Origin: an uncultured Clostridia bacterium
Lineage (GTDB): Bacteria > Bacillota_A > Clostridia > Christensenellales > CAG-138
Assembly (NCBI GenBank): GCA_946623765.1
Contig: CAMORL010000067.1
Location: forward strand, 1 to 8,793
Reading direction: 5' to 3'
Length of the DNA stretch: 8,793 nt
Shown: piece by piece, positions 1 to 5,738 of the stretch
Layout of the letters: each line of letters starts with the position of its first letter
Numbering within the stretch: position 1 is the first letter of the stretch
Position numbers and translations under genes: made by a program
Notes under the pieces: model-generated
What the model saw: only the letters and a program-made list of their open reading frames with translations
The model's database searches: none
Told to the model about the DNA's origin: nothing

Positions 1-26
1 GACCGTCCTTTCGGGCGGTCCTTTTT
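1..26 (+). terminator. Rho-independent terminator of an upstream plus-strand gene
   Basis: An 8-bp stem (1-8 with 13-20, one G-T wobble, TTTC loop) is followed by C and then five T at 22-26. The T tract lies only on the plus-strand side, so it ends a plus-strand transcript whose gene lies left of the window. Confidence 0.8.
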
Positions 27-46
27 CATTCCTCAAAGGGCTTCGG

Positions 47-86
47 AAAAAAACGCCGGATTCGGTTTTCTGATCACCCGGATCCG
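47..86 (-). terminator. Second (distal) minus-strand terminator
   Basis: Read on the minus strand, a 9-bp stem (78-86 with 57-65, one wobble, 12-nt loop) is followed after three bases by seven T (complement of 47-53). It lies behind another minus-strand terminator at 118-155 and probably acts as a backup. The T tract starts three bases after the stem and the loop is large, so it is weaker than the first one. Confidence 0.55.
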
Positions 87-117
87 AAAGAAGAAAAAGA
101 TCGATAAGACTGTAATC

Positions 118-155
118 AAAAATACCGCCTCCCCCGACGGAAAGGGGGAGACGGT
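118..155 (-). terminator. Rho-independent terminator of the ade operon
   Basis: On the minus strand, a stem of 7 bp (144-150 with 129-135, mostly G-C) is extended after one mismatch by 4 bp (152-155 with 124-127), and is followed by ATTTTT (complement of 118-123). It starts six bases after the stop of the minus-strand gene ending at 161, so it ends the adenine deaminase operon. Confidence 0.8.
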
Positions 156-160
156 TTCTG

Positions 161-757
161 TCAATTCTGAAAATGACTCAAAGTTTCGCCGTTCAGCCAG
201 CGAACAAGCTCCGGCGCAGTGTCGGGCACGTTGACGGTCGTGAAGGTCGTGCGCTTCGGGACCATGCTTTCGGGATCGTCGCTTTCCGCCCAGACGACGC
301 GCTGCAGGACTTTTTTTCCGCATTGCGAAATATCGCCTTCGGGCAGCTCGTCGATCTGCAAAAGGATCGAGGCGTGCTTCTGATCGGAACTCCAGCGTCC
401 GAAATTCGTCGTCGGACGCTTCCACAGCCATTGCATGCGCTGTCCGCCGTCCTCGCTTTTGACGCGCTTGAGGTAACCGTTATGGATATCCTGCGTACAC
501 CGCATCAGCCAGATCACATGGTAGCCGGCTTTCTGGAACATTTCGCATACATCGAAGAATGACGCTTCCATGAGAAGTCCGTCCTGCATCATCATGGCGT
601 TGTGCCCCACAAGGAGATAGACTTCGTGCGTCACGCCGTCGAGGGTAATTGGCACGTTGCGGCACTCCGGCGGAAACAACGCCATCCATTGCGCGCGCCA
701 GTCGTCCTTCGACGACTGCTTAAATTCTTTTTTCTTCCGAAACAAACACATAGGCAT
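161..757 (-). CDS. Unrecognised 198-residue protein, translationally coupled to adenine deaminase
   Basis: I do not recognise a family. The start chosen is the ATG at 757, whose A is the last base of the adenine deaminase TGA (a TGATG overlap typical of coupled translation). GTG at 760 and ATG at 751 are in-frame alternatives, and no strong ribosome binding site is visible. The protein looks soluble: there is no signal peptide or membrane segment, and the N-terminus is basic (FRKKKEFKQ, residues 6-14). It is rich in Trp (about seven) and Met, with a hydrophobic core at about 44-85 that includes VGHNAMMMQDG (50-60) and EASFFDVCEMF (64-74), then a charged C-terminal half. Three Cys (71, 87, 146) and several His are spread out and form no zinc-finger spacing. 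A terminator follows at once, so it is the last gene of the operon. Its reading frame, composition and coupling support a real gene. A purine-related role is only guilt by association. Confidence 0.82.
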   Translation of the reverse strand: MPMCLFRKKKEFKQSSKDDWRAQWMALFPPECRNVPITLDGVTHEVYLLVGHNAMMMQDGLLMEASFFDVCEMFQKAGYHVIWLMRCTQDIHNGYLKRVKSEDGGQRMQWLWKRPTTNFGRWSSDQKHASILLQIDELPEGDISQCGKKVLQRVVWAESDDPESMVPKRTTFTTVNVPDTAPELVRWLNGETLSHFQN

Positions 758-2466
758 CACCGTTCGCTTTGATAGAGGAAATCCATTGTTCTGACGTCGA
801 ACAGCCCGCAGTCTGTGAGACGAACCTCGGGAATAACCGGCAGCGCGAGGAAGGAGAGCAGCACCAGCGGGTCACAGGCGTCGTCCGCGCCGAGCTCCTT
901 TGCGGCACGAAGCAGTTCGCGCTGCTTCTCAAGCACGGTTTCCACAGGCGCGTCGCTCATGAGCCCCGCAACCGGAAGCTCTAAAAGAGCCTTGACCGCA
1001 CCTTTTGATACGACCGCGAATCCGCCGCCGCATGCTTTCAGCGCTTCCGCCGCAGCGATCATATCCGGATCGTTGTCGCCGACGACCACAATGTTGTGCG
1101 AATCGTGCGAAACGGTTGCGGCAATTGCGCCGCCGCGGATGTGCATGCCGTCCACGATCCCGACGCCGATGTTTCCGGTTGCGTGATGGCGTTCGATGAC
1201 AGCAAGCTTGTTCAGAACGTCGTCCGCGGTGAAATATCCGTTTTCGTCGGCGGGTACGCTGCAGGAGACGAGCCGGGTCACGAGCTGGTGCGGCACGGTT
1301 TCGATGATCGGCATGAAGGGCTTGACTTTCAGCCGCAGACTTTCCGCCGTAACCGGCGCGGCGTGGACGCTGTTCTTCACGCTTTCGGGAACCGCGGGGG
1401 AGGGGATCGGCGCGTCCGGATCGACAAGCGTTCCGTTTGCGAAGACCGCCTTCGGTTTGATCGTATGCAGGTTGTCGAACAGGACGAGGTTTGCACGGTA
1501 TCCCGGTGCGATTGCGCCGACACGCTTCAAGCCGTATGTGCGAGCCGTGTTGATTGTCGCCATGCGGATCGCGTCGAGCGGACGGATTCCGCGGGAGATT
1601 GCGGTGTTGACGATGTGGTTGATATGCCCCTCCGCACGGATGTTCTCAAGGTGCTTGTCGTCGGTACAGAAACAGATGTGATCGGTGGGGAGGTTCTCGG
1701 AAACGATGCCGTCAAACATATCCAGTACGCCGTTTGCCGCCGAGCCCATGCGGATCAGGATCGTCATGCCGTTGCGCAGTTTCTCCTTGAGCTCTGCGAA
1801 GTTCGAGCATTCATGGTCGGTCATCGGTCCGGCGAGACAGTATGCGTTCAGCGCTTTTCCGGTGAGCATCGGCGCGTGTCCGTCGATCGGACGGTCCTGG
1901 AAACGTTCGAGCTTGGCGAGCATATCCGGCGCGCCGGAAACGACCGAAGCGTAGTCCATGACCTCGCCGAGTCCGAGCACCATGGGATCGTCGATCAATT
2001 CTGCAAGATCCGCAGCCGAAAGCGTTGCGCCGCTGTGCTCGAACGGCGTGGCAGGCACGCACGAGGGCAGCATGAAATGAATGTCCAGCGGCAGCCCCTT
2101 CGACAGCGCGAGGATCGCTTTGAGACCGTCCTTTCCCGCGACGTTTGCGATTTCGTGCGGGTCGGCGACGATCGAGGTCGTGCCCTTCGGCAGAATCACC
2201 CGGGCAAAAGAGGCGGGCGTGACCATCGAGCTTTCGATGTGTACATGCCCGTCGATGAACCCCGGCGCAAGGAACGCGCCGTGGGCGTTGTATTCGGTTT
2301 GACCGGAGTAGTTTCCGACGCCGACGATCGTATCGCCTTCGATCGCCACGTTCGTTTCGATGATCTCGTTTGTAAAGACGTTGATCACCCGTGCATCGCG
2401 AATGACAAATTCCGGCTTGCCTTTGCGCGCGGCAAGGATCAGGCGGGAGAGATCGTCTGCGTTCAT
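757..2466 (-). CDS. ade: Adenine deaminase (adenine to hypoxanthine)
   Basis: This 569-residue cytosolic amidohydrolase deaminates adenine to hypoxanthine and ammonia in purine salvage. Its length fits the family. An N-terminal beta segment (residues 1-65) precedes the metal-dependent TIM barrel. Visible hallmarks are PGFIDGHVHIESSM (68-81) with the metal-binding HxH at His74 and His76, GLGEVMDY (165-172) with Glu168, DGHAP (195-199), TDHEC (216-220) and CTDDK (267-271). After the barrel, GAIAPGYRANLVLF (about 317-330) marks the return to the N-terminal fold, and the rest is the C-terminal region specific to adenine deaminases, with SHDSHNIVVVG near residue 450. The ATG at 2466 has GAGGT six bases upstream and its own promoter. 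The downstream unrecognised gene overlaps its stop. The family metal is usually Fe or Mn (known from the family). No key residue appears to be missing. Confidence 0.96.
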   Translation of the reverse strand: MNADDLSRLILAARKGKPEFVIRDARVINVFTNEIIETNVAIEGDTIVGVGNYSGQTEYNAHGAFLAPGFIDGHVHIESSMVTPASFARVILPKGTTSIVADPHEIANVAGKDGLKAILALSKGLPLDIHFMLPSCVPATPFEHSGATLSAADLAELIDDPMVLGLGEVMDYASVVSGAPDMLAKLERFQDRPIDGHAPMLTGKALNAYCLAGPMTDHECSNFAELKEKLRNGMTILIRMGSAANGVLDMFDGIVSENLPTDHICFCTDDKHLENIRAEGHINHIVNTAISRGIRPLDAIRMATINTARTYGLKRVGAIAPGYRANLVLFDNLHTIKPKAVFANGTLVDPDAPIPSPAVPESVKNSVHAAPVTAESLRLKVKPFMPIIETVPHQLVTRLVSCSVPADENGYFTADDVLNKLAVIERHHATGNIGVGIVDGMHIRGGAIAATVSHDSHNIVVVGDNDPDMIAAAEALKACGGGFAVVSKGAVKALLELPVAGLMSDAPVETVLEKQRELLRAAKELGADDACDPLVLLSFLALPVIPEVRLTDCGLFDVRTMDFLYQSER

Positions 2467-2495
2467 GCGGATACCTCACTTTGTATATTTTTTAC

Positions 2496-2524
2496 AGTAT
2501 ACCACAAGATCCGCAAAGAGTAAA
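2496..2524 (-). promoter_or_regulatory. Sigma-A-type promoter of ade
   Basis: On the minus strand, TTTACT (2519-2524) and TATACT (2496-2501) are separated by exactly 17 bases. The -10 is preceded by TGG, an extended -10 (TGn). The -35 begins four bases after the stop of the DUF4363 gene, and the expected start of transcription leaves a leader of only about 23 nt before ade. That is too short to hold a purine riboswitch. Confidence 0.7.
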
Positions 2525-2527
2525 TGA

Positions 2528-2920
2528 TTAAAGCAGATTATTCCACGAAAAAAGTTCAATCCCCCGGATGCGTTCGAGAATGGATCGCGCTTCGGCAAGC
2601 GCTTCCGCGGCCGTGCCCGGCTCCCCTGCGCGGACGGCGCAGTGCGCAACGGCGACGGAGGTGTCGAGCGAATCGACGTTCGTGTGGTTCAAAAAACGTT
2701 CAAGCACCGGCATACGCTCGCGCACGAGGTCGGCGAGCGCGTCCGTATACGGCGCGGCGGCGTCGGAATCGCCGCGAATGAGCGCGGTTTCGGCGGCGGA
2801 CAGCAGCGCTTCCGCATCCTCGGAAAACGCTTTCAGATAGGCAGACGGCAGTACGAACAGCAGCAGAAGAAAACAGCAGATCAAAATCGTCATCACTGTC
2901 CGGAAAACGGTAAATCCCAT
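2528..2920 (-). CDS. DUF4363 family membrane-anchored protein
   Basis: A 130-residue protein of unknown function. One hydrophobic helix near the N-terminus (about 8-26) probably anchors it, with the rest outside the membrane as an alpha-helical domain. Features typical of DUF4363 proteins are the central FLNHTNVDSLDTSV (76-89) and the C-terminal helix ending ELFSWNNLL (122-130). The ATG at 2920 has a near-perfect AAAGGAGG five bases upstream, which itself overlaps the stop of the DUF421 gene, so the two genes are one transcript and probably coupled. DUF421 and DUF4363 genes are regular neighbours in Firmicutes, which supports the call. The mid-part is Ala- and Glu-rich. The family assignment is by pattern memory, not by a search. 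Confidence 0.8.
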   Translation of the reverse strand: MGFTVFRTVMTILICCFLLLLFVLPSAYLKAFSEDAEALLSAAETALIRGDSDAAAPYTDALADLVRERMPVLERFLNHTNVDSLDTSVAVAHCAVRAGEPGTAAEALAEARSILERIRGIELFSWNNLL

Positions 2921-2932
2921 ACGGTCCTCCTT

Positions 2933-3640
2933 TCACACGTCGTCGGAAAAGCACAGTACGCGGCTTTGGTTTTTACGGTCAAGCTGGATGTGCAGCTCGC
3001 CGTCGCCGTTCATCTGCGCGAAGAAGACGCTTTTGAGCGCAAGCCCATGCCGCTTCAGCATCGTTTCGACGTCCGACCGGTTCAGATGCAGGGTCTCAAG
3101 CCCGCTCTTCTGAATCTTTCCTTCGAGGATCAATAGATGCGAGAGCGCAGCGGAACCCGGGTCGATGTTGAGCTCCTGCTTGTTCGGAATCTGAAACGCC
3201 GCTTTTTCAAGCACGCTTACCGTGCCGTTCGTTTCGAGGATTGCGTAAGCGACCTCGCCGACGTTGAAGATGTCCTTTGCGCGCAGGCTGTCCAGAAGAT
3301 CGCGCACCGTGTAGTTCGTGCGTCGCATGATCTTCTCCTGCAGAACGCCGTCGAGGATCAGGATCTGCGGCGTGCCGCATACGATCCGCCGGATCGCAGA
3401 GGATTTCAGACACAGCTTTGCGATCGTCTGCTGCACAAGGTACAGCGCAAGGATCGGCACGACGCTGTACAGAAGCGGGATGTCCGTGTCCGCTATCGCC
3501 GTACTCGCCAAGTCCGCAATAATCAGCGTCATCAGAAGATCGTACGGCTGCAGATCGCTCACCTGACGCTTGCCGGTCAGCCGCAGAATCAGCAGCACAA
3601 ACAGGTCCAGAAAGATCGCGCGTAAAAATAAAGTCAGCAT
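2933..3640 (-). CDS. DUF421 / YetF-family membrane protein
   Basis: A 235-residue protein like Bacillus YetF and its paralogues, whose function is poorly defined. The N-terminal third holds about three membrane helices (roughly 2-20, 34-50, 56-76), with the family signature LRLTGKRQVSDLQPYDL (19-35) between the first two. The soluble YetF domain follows: GTPQILILDGVLQEKIMRRT (89-108), then DLLDSLRAKDIFNVGEVAYA (114-133) and ILETNGTVSV (134-143). The C-terminal part ends with ETMLKRHGLALKSVFFAQ and a short beta-rich tail. The start at 3640 is the only reasonable ATG in frame (a stop lies about 40 bases upstream), but no Shine-Dalgarno sequence is visible before it. The DUF4363 gene follows after 12 bases. 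Confidence 0.9.
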   Translation of the reverse strand: MLTLFLRAIFLDLFVLLILRLTGKRQVSDLQPYDLLMTLIIADLASTAIADTDIPLLYSVVPILALYLVQQTIAKLCLKSSAIRRIVCGTPQILILDGVLQEKIMRRTNYTVRDLLDSLRAKDIFNVGEVAYAILETNGTVSVLEKAAFQIPNKQELNIDPGSAALSHLLILEGKIQKSGLETLHLNRSDVETMLKRHGLALKSVFFAQMNGDGELHIQLDRKNQSRVLCFSDDV

Positions 3641-3669
3641 ATGCCATAGACTGTGCAGAATCGTCGTAA

Positions 3670-3698
3670 ATCATACACGGAACGGAATATATAATGAA
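3670..3698 (-). promoter_or_regulatory. Candidate promoter of the DUF421-DUF4363 pair
   Basis: On the minus strand, TTCATT (3693-3698) and TATGAT (3670-3675) are 17 bases apart. The -10 matches five of six consensus positions but the -35 only three. The distance to the DUF421 start predicts a leader of about 22 nt. Confidence 0.45.
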
Positions 3699-3753
3699 AA
3701 ACGTATAGATACCATGTAAAAATGATAAGAGGGAAACAAGGATTTGTGTCGAA

Positions 3754-3759
3754 TATACT
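3754..3759 (+). promoter_or_regulatory. Candidate -10 box of the decarboxylase operon
   Basis: TATACT lies 52 bases before the gamma-subunit ATG, in the right place for an operon promoter. There is no convincing -35 at 16-18 bases upstream and no extended -10, so activity may need an activator or the true promoter may be elsewhere. A perfect TATAAT at 3690-3695 also lacks a -35. Confidence 0.3.
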
Positions 3760-3810
3760 ATTAAGAGGGTCAGATTGATAACTGAACTGACTGAAAGGAT
3801 GGAGGTAGCT

Positions 3811-4149
3811 ATGCTGTTTTCAGAAGAAAGCGCCGCAGGCCTCAACTTTACGGGAGGCGCAGCGGCAACATCGACGCTGATTACATTCCTTTTGGGTCTC
3901 GGCATCGTGTTTGTCGGATTGATCTCGCTGGTCCTGATCATCAAGGTGATGGGATGGATCATGCGCAAATCCGGCAAGAAAAAGAACGTGCCCGAAAAGA
4001 CGGAGGAACGGACCGGAGCAGCGCCCGCACCGGTGCCGGAGGGAGACAGGGGCGAGATCATTGCCGCAGTTTCGGCGGCTATTGCGACGGTACTCGGCGA
4101 AAGCGTGCAGGGTATCCGGATCGTATCGTTCAAAAAAGCGGATGAATAA
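3811..4149 (+). CDS. oadG: Na+-pumping decarboxylase gamma subunit (OadG family)
   Basis: A 112-residue small subunit of the membrane decarboxylase Na+ pump; in known enzymes it anchors alpha to beta and helps assembly. It has a single membrane helix (about 23-51), a basic stop-transfer RKSGKKK (52-58), a Pro/Ala/Glu linker (APAPVPEG, 71-78) and a C-terminal helix-strand unit (GEIIAAVSAAIATVLGE then GIRIVSFKK), as in OadG and in MmdD/GcdD delta subunits. ATG 3811 is chosen because GGAGG ends six bases upstream; the in-frame ATG at 3799 and TTG at 3775 would place this GGAGG inside the gene. It is the first gene of the operon, 14 bases before the biotin carrier. The symbol follows oxaloacetate decarboxylase; mmdD would apply if the substrate differed. 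Confidence 0.87.
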   Translation: MLFSEESAAGLNFTGGAAATSTLITFLLGLGIVFVGLISLVLIIKVMGWIMRKSGKKKNVPEKTEERTGAAPAPVPEGDRGEIIAAVSAAIATVLGESVQGIRIVSFKKADE

Positions 4150-4163
4150 AGGGGGTAAAAACC

Positions 4164-4499
4164 ATGCGTAAATTTTCTGTCAATGTCAACGGAACCAGGT
4201 ATGAAGTAGAAGTCGAGGAGATCGACGCAAAGACCGTCGCGGCGGCGCCGAAGGCGGAACCGGCAAAGGCAGCGCCCGCAGGCGCAGGCACCGAAGTCAG
4301 AAGCCCGATGCCCGGCAACATTCTGCAGGTCAACGTCAATCCGGGCGAGACCGTCAAGGAAGGTCAGCAGCTGATGATTCTCGAAGCCATGAAGATGGAA
4401 AACGAGATCCTCGCGCCCTGCGCGGGCAAGGTCGCGTCCATGATGGTCGCGAAGGGTTCCTCGGTTGAAAGCGGCGCGCTGCTGTGCACCATCGCCTGA
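4164..4499 (+). CDS. Biotin carrier protein of the decarboxylase complex
   Basis: A 111-residue free-standing biotinyl carrier. The N-terminal strand segment (residues 1-22, FSVNVNGTRYEVEVEE) is followed by a short Ala/Pro/Lys linker (25-43) and a biotinyl domain (44-111). The biotinylation motif EAMKMEN (74-80) gives Lys77 as the biotin site, 34 residues from the C-terminus as in typical carriers; SPMPGNI (47-53) is the usual start of the domain. The linker is shorter than in many OadA or MmdC/GcdC proteins. The start has AAAGGGGG eight bases upstream. The protein carries CO2 between the alpha active site and the membrane beta subunit. It needs biotin ligase encoded elsewhere. It would be named mmdC or gcdC in methylmalonyl-CoA or glutaconyl-CoA decarboxylase; no acyl-CoA carboxyltransferase is present here. 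Confidence 0.94.
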   Translation: MRKFSVNVNGTRYEVEVEEIDAKTVAAAPKAEPAKAAPAGAGTEVRSPMPGNILQVNVNPGETVKEGQQLMILEAMKMENEILAPCAGKVASMMVAKGSSVESGALLCTIA

Positions 4500-4511
4500 T
4501 CGGGGGCGCCT

Positions 4512-5726
4512 ATGGAAGCCATTTGGAAAACCATTTCCGATTTTTTCTCCGGAACGGGGTTTGCCCTGTTCTTTCAGGGGGAAAACTGGAAATGCCTCAT
4601 CATGATTGCGATTGCCTGTTTTCTTCTGTATCTGGCAATCGTCAAGAAGTTTGAGCCGCTTCTGCTCGTGCCGATTGCGTTCGGCATGCTGCTCACGAAT
4701 CTGCCCGGCGCAGGGATGTTCCACGAGGAGTATTTCTCGGGAGGACATGTGCACTGGGAGAACCTCACCGGCGGCGCGGGACTTCTGGACTATCTGTACC
4801 TCGGCGTCAAGCTCGGCATCTATCCGTGCCTGATCTTTATGGGCGTCGGCGCGATGACGGACTTCGGTCCTTTGATCGCGAATCCGAAGAGCCTGATCCT
4901 CGGCGCGGCGGCGCAGCTCGGCATCTACATCGCATTTGCGCTGTCGGTGCTGGTGTTCCAGCTCCCGTTCATGAACCTTCTCGGCACGCCGATTCAGAAC
5001 GTCGCTGCGTCCATCGGCATCATCGGCGGCGCGGACGGTCCTACGGCAATCCTCGTCACCTCTCAGCTTGCGCCGGCGTTCCTCGGTCCGATCGCGGTTG
5101 CGGCGTATTCGTACATGGCGCTCGTGCCGGTCATTCAGCCGCCGATCATGAAGGCACTGACCACGAAAAAGGAACGTCAGATCGTCATGGCGCAGCTCCG
5201 TCCGGTTTCACAGACCGAAAAGATTCTGTTCCCGATCGTCGTCACGATCTTTGTTGCGCTGCTGGTTCCGTCTGCGGCGCCTTTGGTCGGCTGTCTGATG
5301 CTCGGCAACCTCTTTAAGGAATGCGGCGTGACCGAACGTCTTTCCAAGACGGTACAGAACGAGCTCTGCAACATCGTCACGATCTTCCTCGGCGTGTGCG
5401 TCGGCGCAACGGCAACCGGCGCGACCTTCCTGACGCTGTCGACGGGCGCGATTGTAATCCTCGGCGTCATCGCGTTCATGGGCGGCACCGCCGGCGGCGT
5501 GCTGCTTGCGAAGTTCATGAACCTGTTCCTGAAGGAAAAGATCAACCCGCTGATCGGTTCCGCGGGCGTATCCGCCGTTCCGATGGCGGCGCGCGTCAGT
5601 CAGGTCGTCGGTCAGAAGGAGAATCCGAAGAACTTCCTGCTGATGCACGCAATGGGCCCCAACGTGGCGGGCGTCATCGGCTCGGCGATCGCGGCGGGCA
5701 TATTCCTGTCGCTGTTCGGACAATAA
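4512..5726 (+). CDS. oadB: Na+-pumping decarboxylase beta subunit (carboxybiotin decarboxylase)
   Basis: A 404-residue integral membrane protein that decarboxylates carboxybiotin and exports Na+, consuming a proton. The length fits OadB/MmdB/GcdB. About nine or more hydrophobic segments are visible. The signature re-entrant loop [15 protein letters not shown] (166-180) carries Asp175, matching the Asp essential for Na+ coupling in studied OadB proteins. The second conserved region, [19 protein letters not shown] (344-362), holds the conserved Asn and Ser, and [16 protein letters not shown] (381-396) lies near the C-terminus. The start at 4512 is preceded by GGGGG with a 5-base spacer and lies 12 bases after the biotin carrier stop. 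Beta does not show the substrate by sequence; oxaloacetate is inferred from the neighbouring alpha gene. Confidence 0.95.
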   Translation: MEAIWKTISDFFSGTGFALFFQGENWKCLIMIAIACFLLYLAIVKKFEPLLLVPIAFGMLLTNLPGAGMFHEEYFSGGHVHWENLTGGAGLLDYLYLGVKLGIYPCLIFMGVGAMTDFGPLIANPKSLILGAAAQLGIYIAFALSVLVFQLPFMNLLGTPIQNVAASIGIIGGADGPTAILVTSQLAPAFLGPIAVAAYSYMALVPVIQPPIMKALTTKKERQIVMAQLRPVSQTEKILFPIVVTIFVALLVPSAAPLVGCLMLGNLFKECGVTERLSKTVQNELCNIVTIFLGVCVGATATGATFLTLSTGAIVILGVIAFMGGTAGGVLLAKFMNLFLKEKINPLIGSAGVSAVPMAARVSQVVGQKENPKNFLLMHAMGPNVAGVIGSAIAAGIFLSLFGQ

Positions 5727-5738
5727 GGAGGACCTTTT

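Larger units (their letters stand above)
3641..3810. other. Divergent intergenic region between DUF421 and the decarboxylase operon
   Basis: This 170-base AT-rich stretch separates the minus-strand DUF421 gene from the plus-strand oad-like operon and must hold promoters for both. I see -10-like boxes on both strands, a short tandem repeat of ACTGA/CTGA at 3781-3794 just before the gamma-subunit gene, and no long hairpin, riboswitch, T-box or small gene. Confidence 0.7.

Noticed and set aside
33..431. Minus-strand 132-codon frame ending in a hydrophobic, Phe-rich tail
   Set aside because: Most of it is another frame of the 161-757 gene, and its tail is formed by two terminator hairpins and their T tracts.
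1096..2523. Long plus-strand reading frame (475 codons) opposite ade
   Set aside because: It lies antisense to a textbook adenine deaminase, is very rich in Arg, Asp, Val and His, and has no family features. It is a by-product of GC-rich codon use on the other strand.
2467..2527. Purine riboswitch ahead of ade
   Set aside because: Only about 60 bases separate ade from the upstream gene and the predicted leader is about 23 nt; no conserved purine aptamer core is present.
3690..3695. Perfect TATAAT as the main promoter of the plus-strand operon
   Set aside because: No -35-like sequence lies 16-18 bases upstream and there is no TG extension. In such AT-rich DNA a chance match is likely.
3207..4754. 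Minus-strand frame of 515 codons running across the divergent intergenic region
   Set aside because: It overlaps DUF421 in another frame and the gamma and biotin carrier genes antisense, and its middle part crosses AT-rich promoter DNA. The composition is not protein-like.
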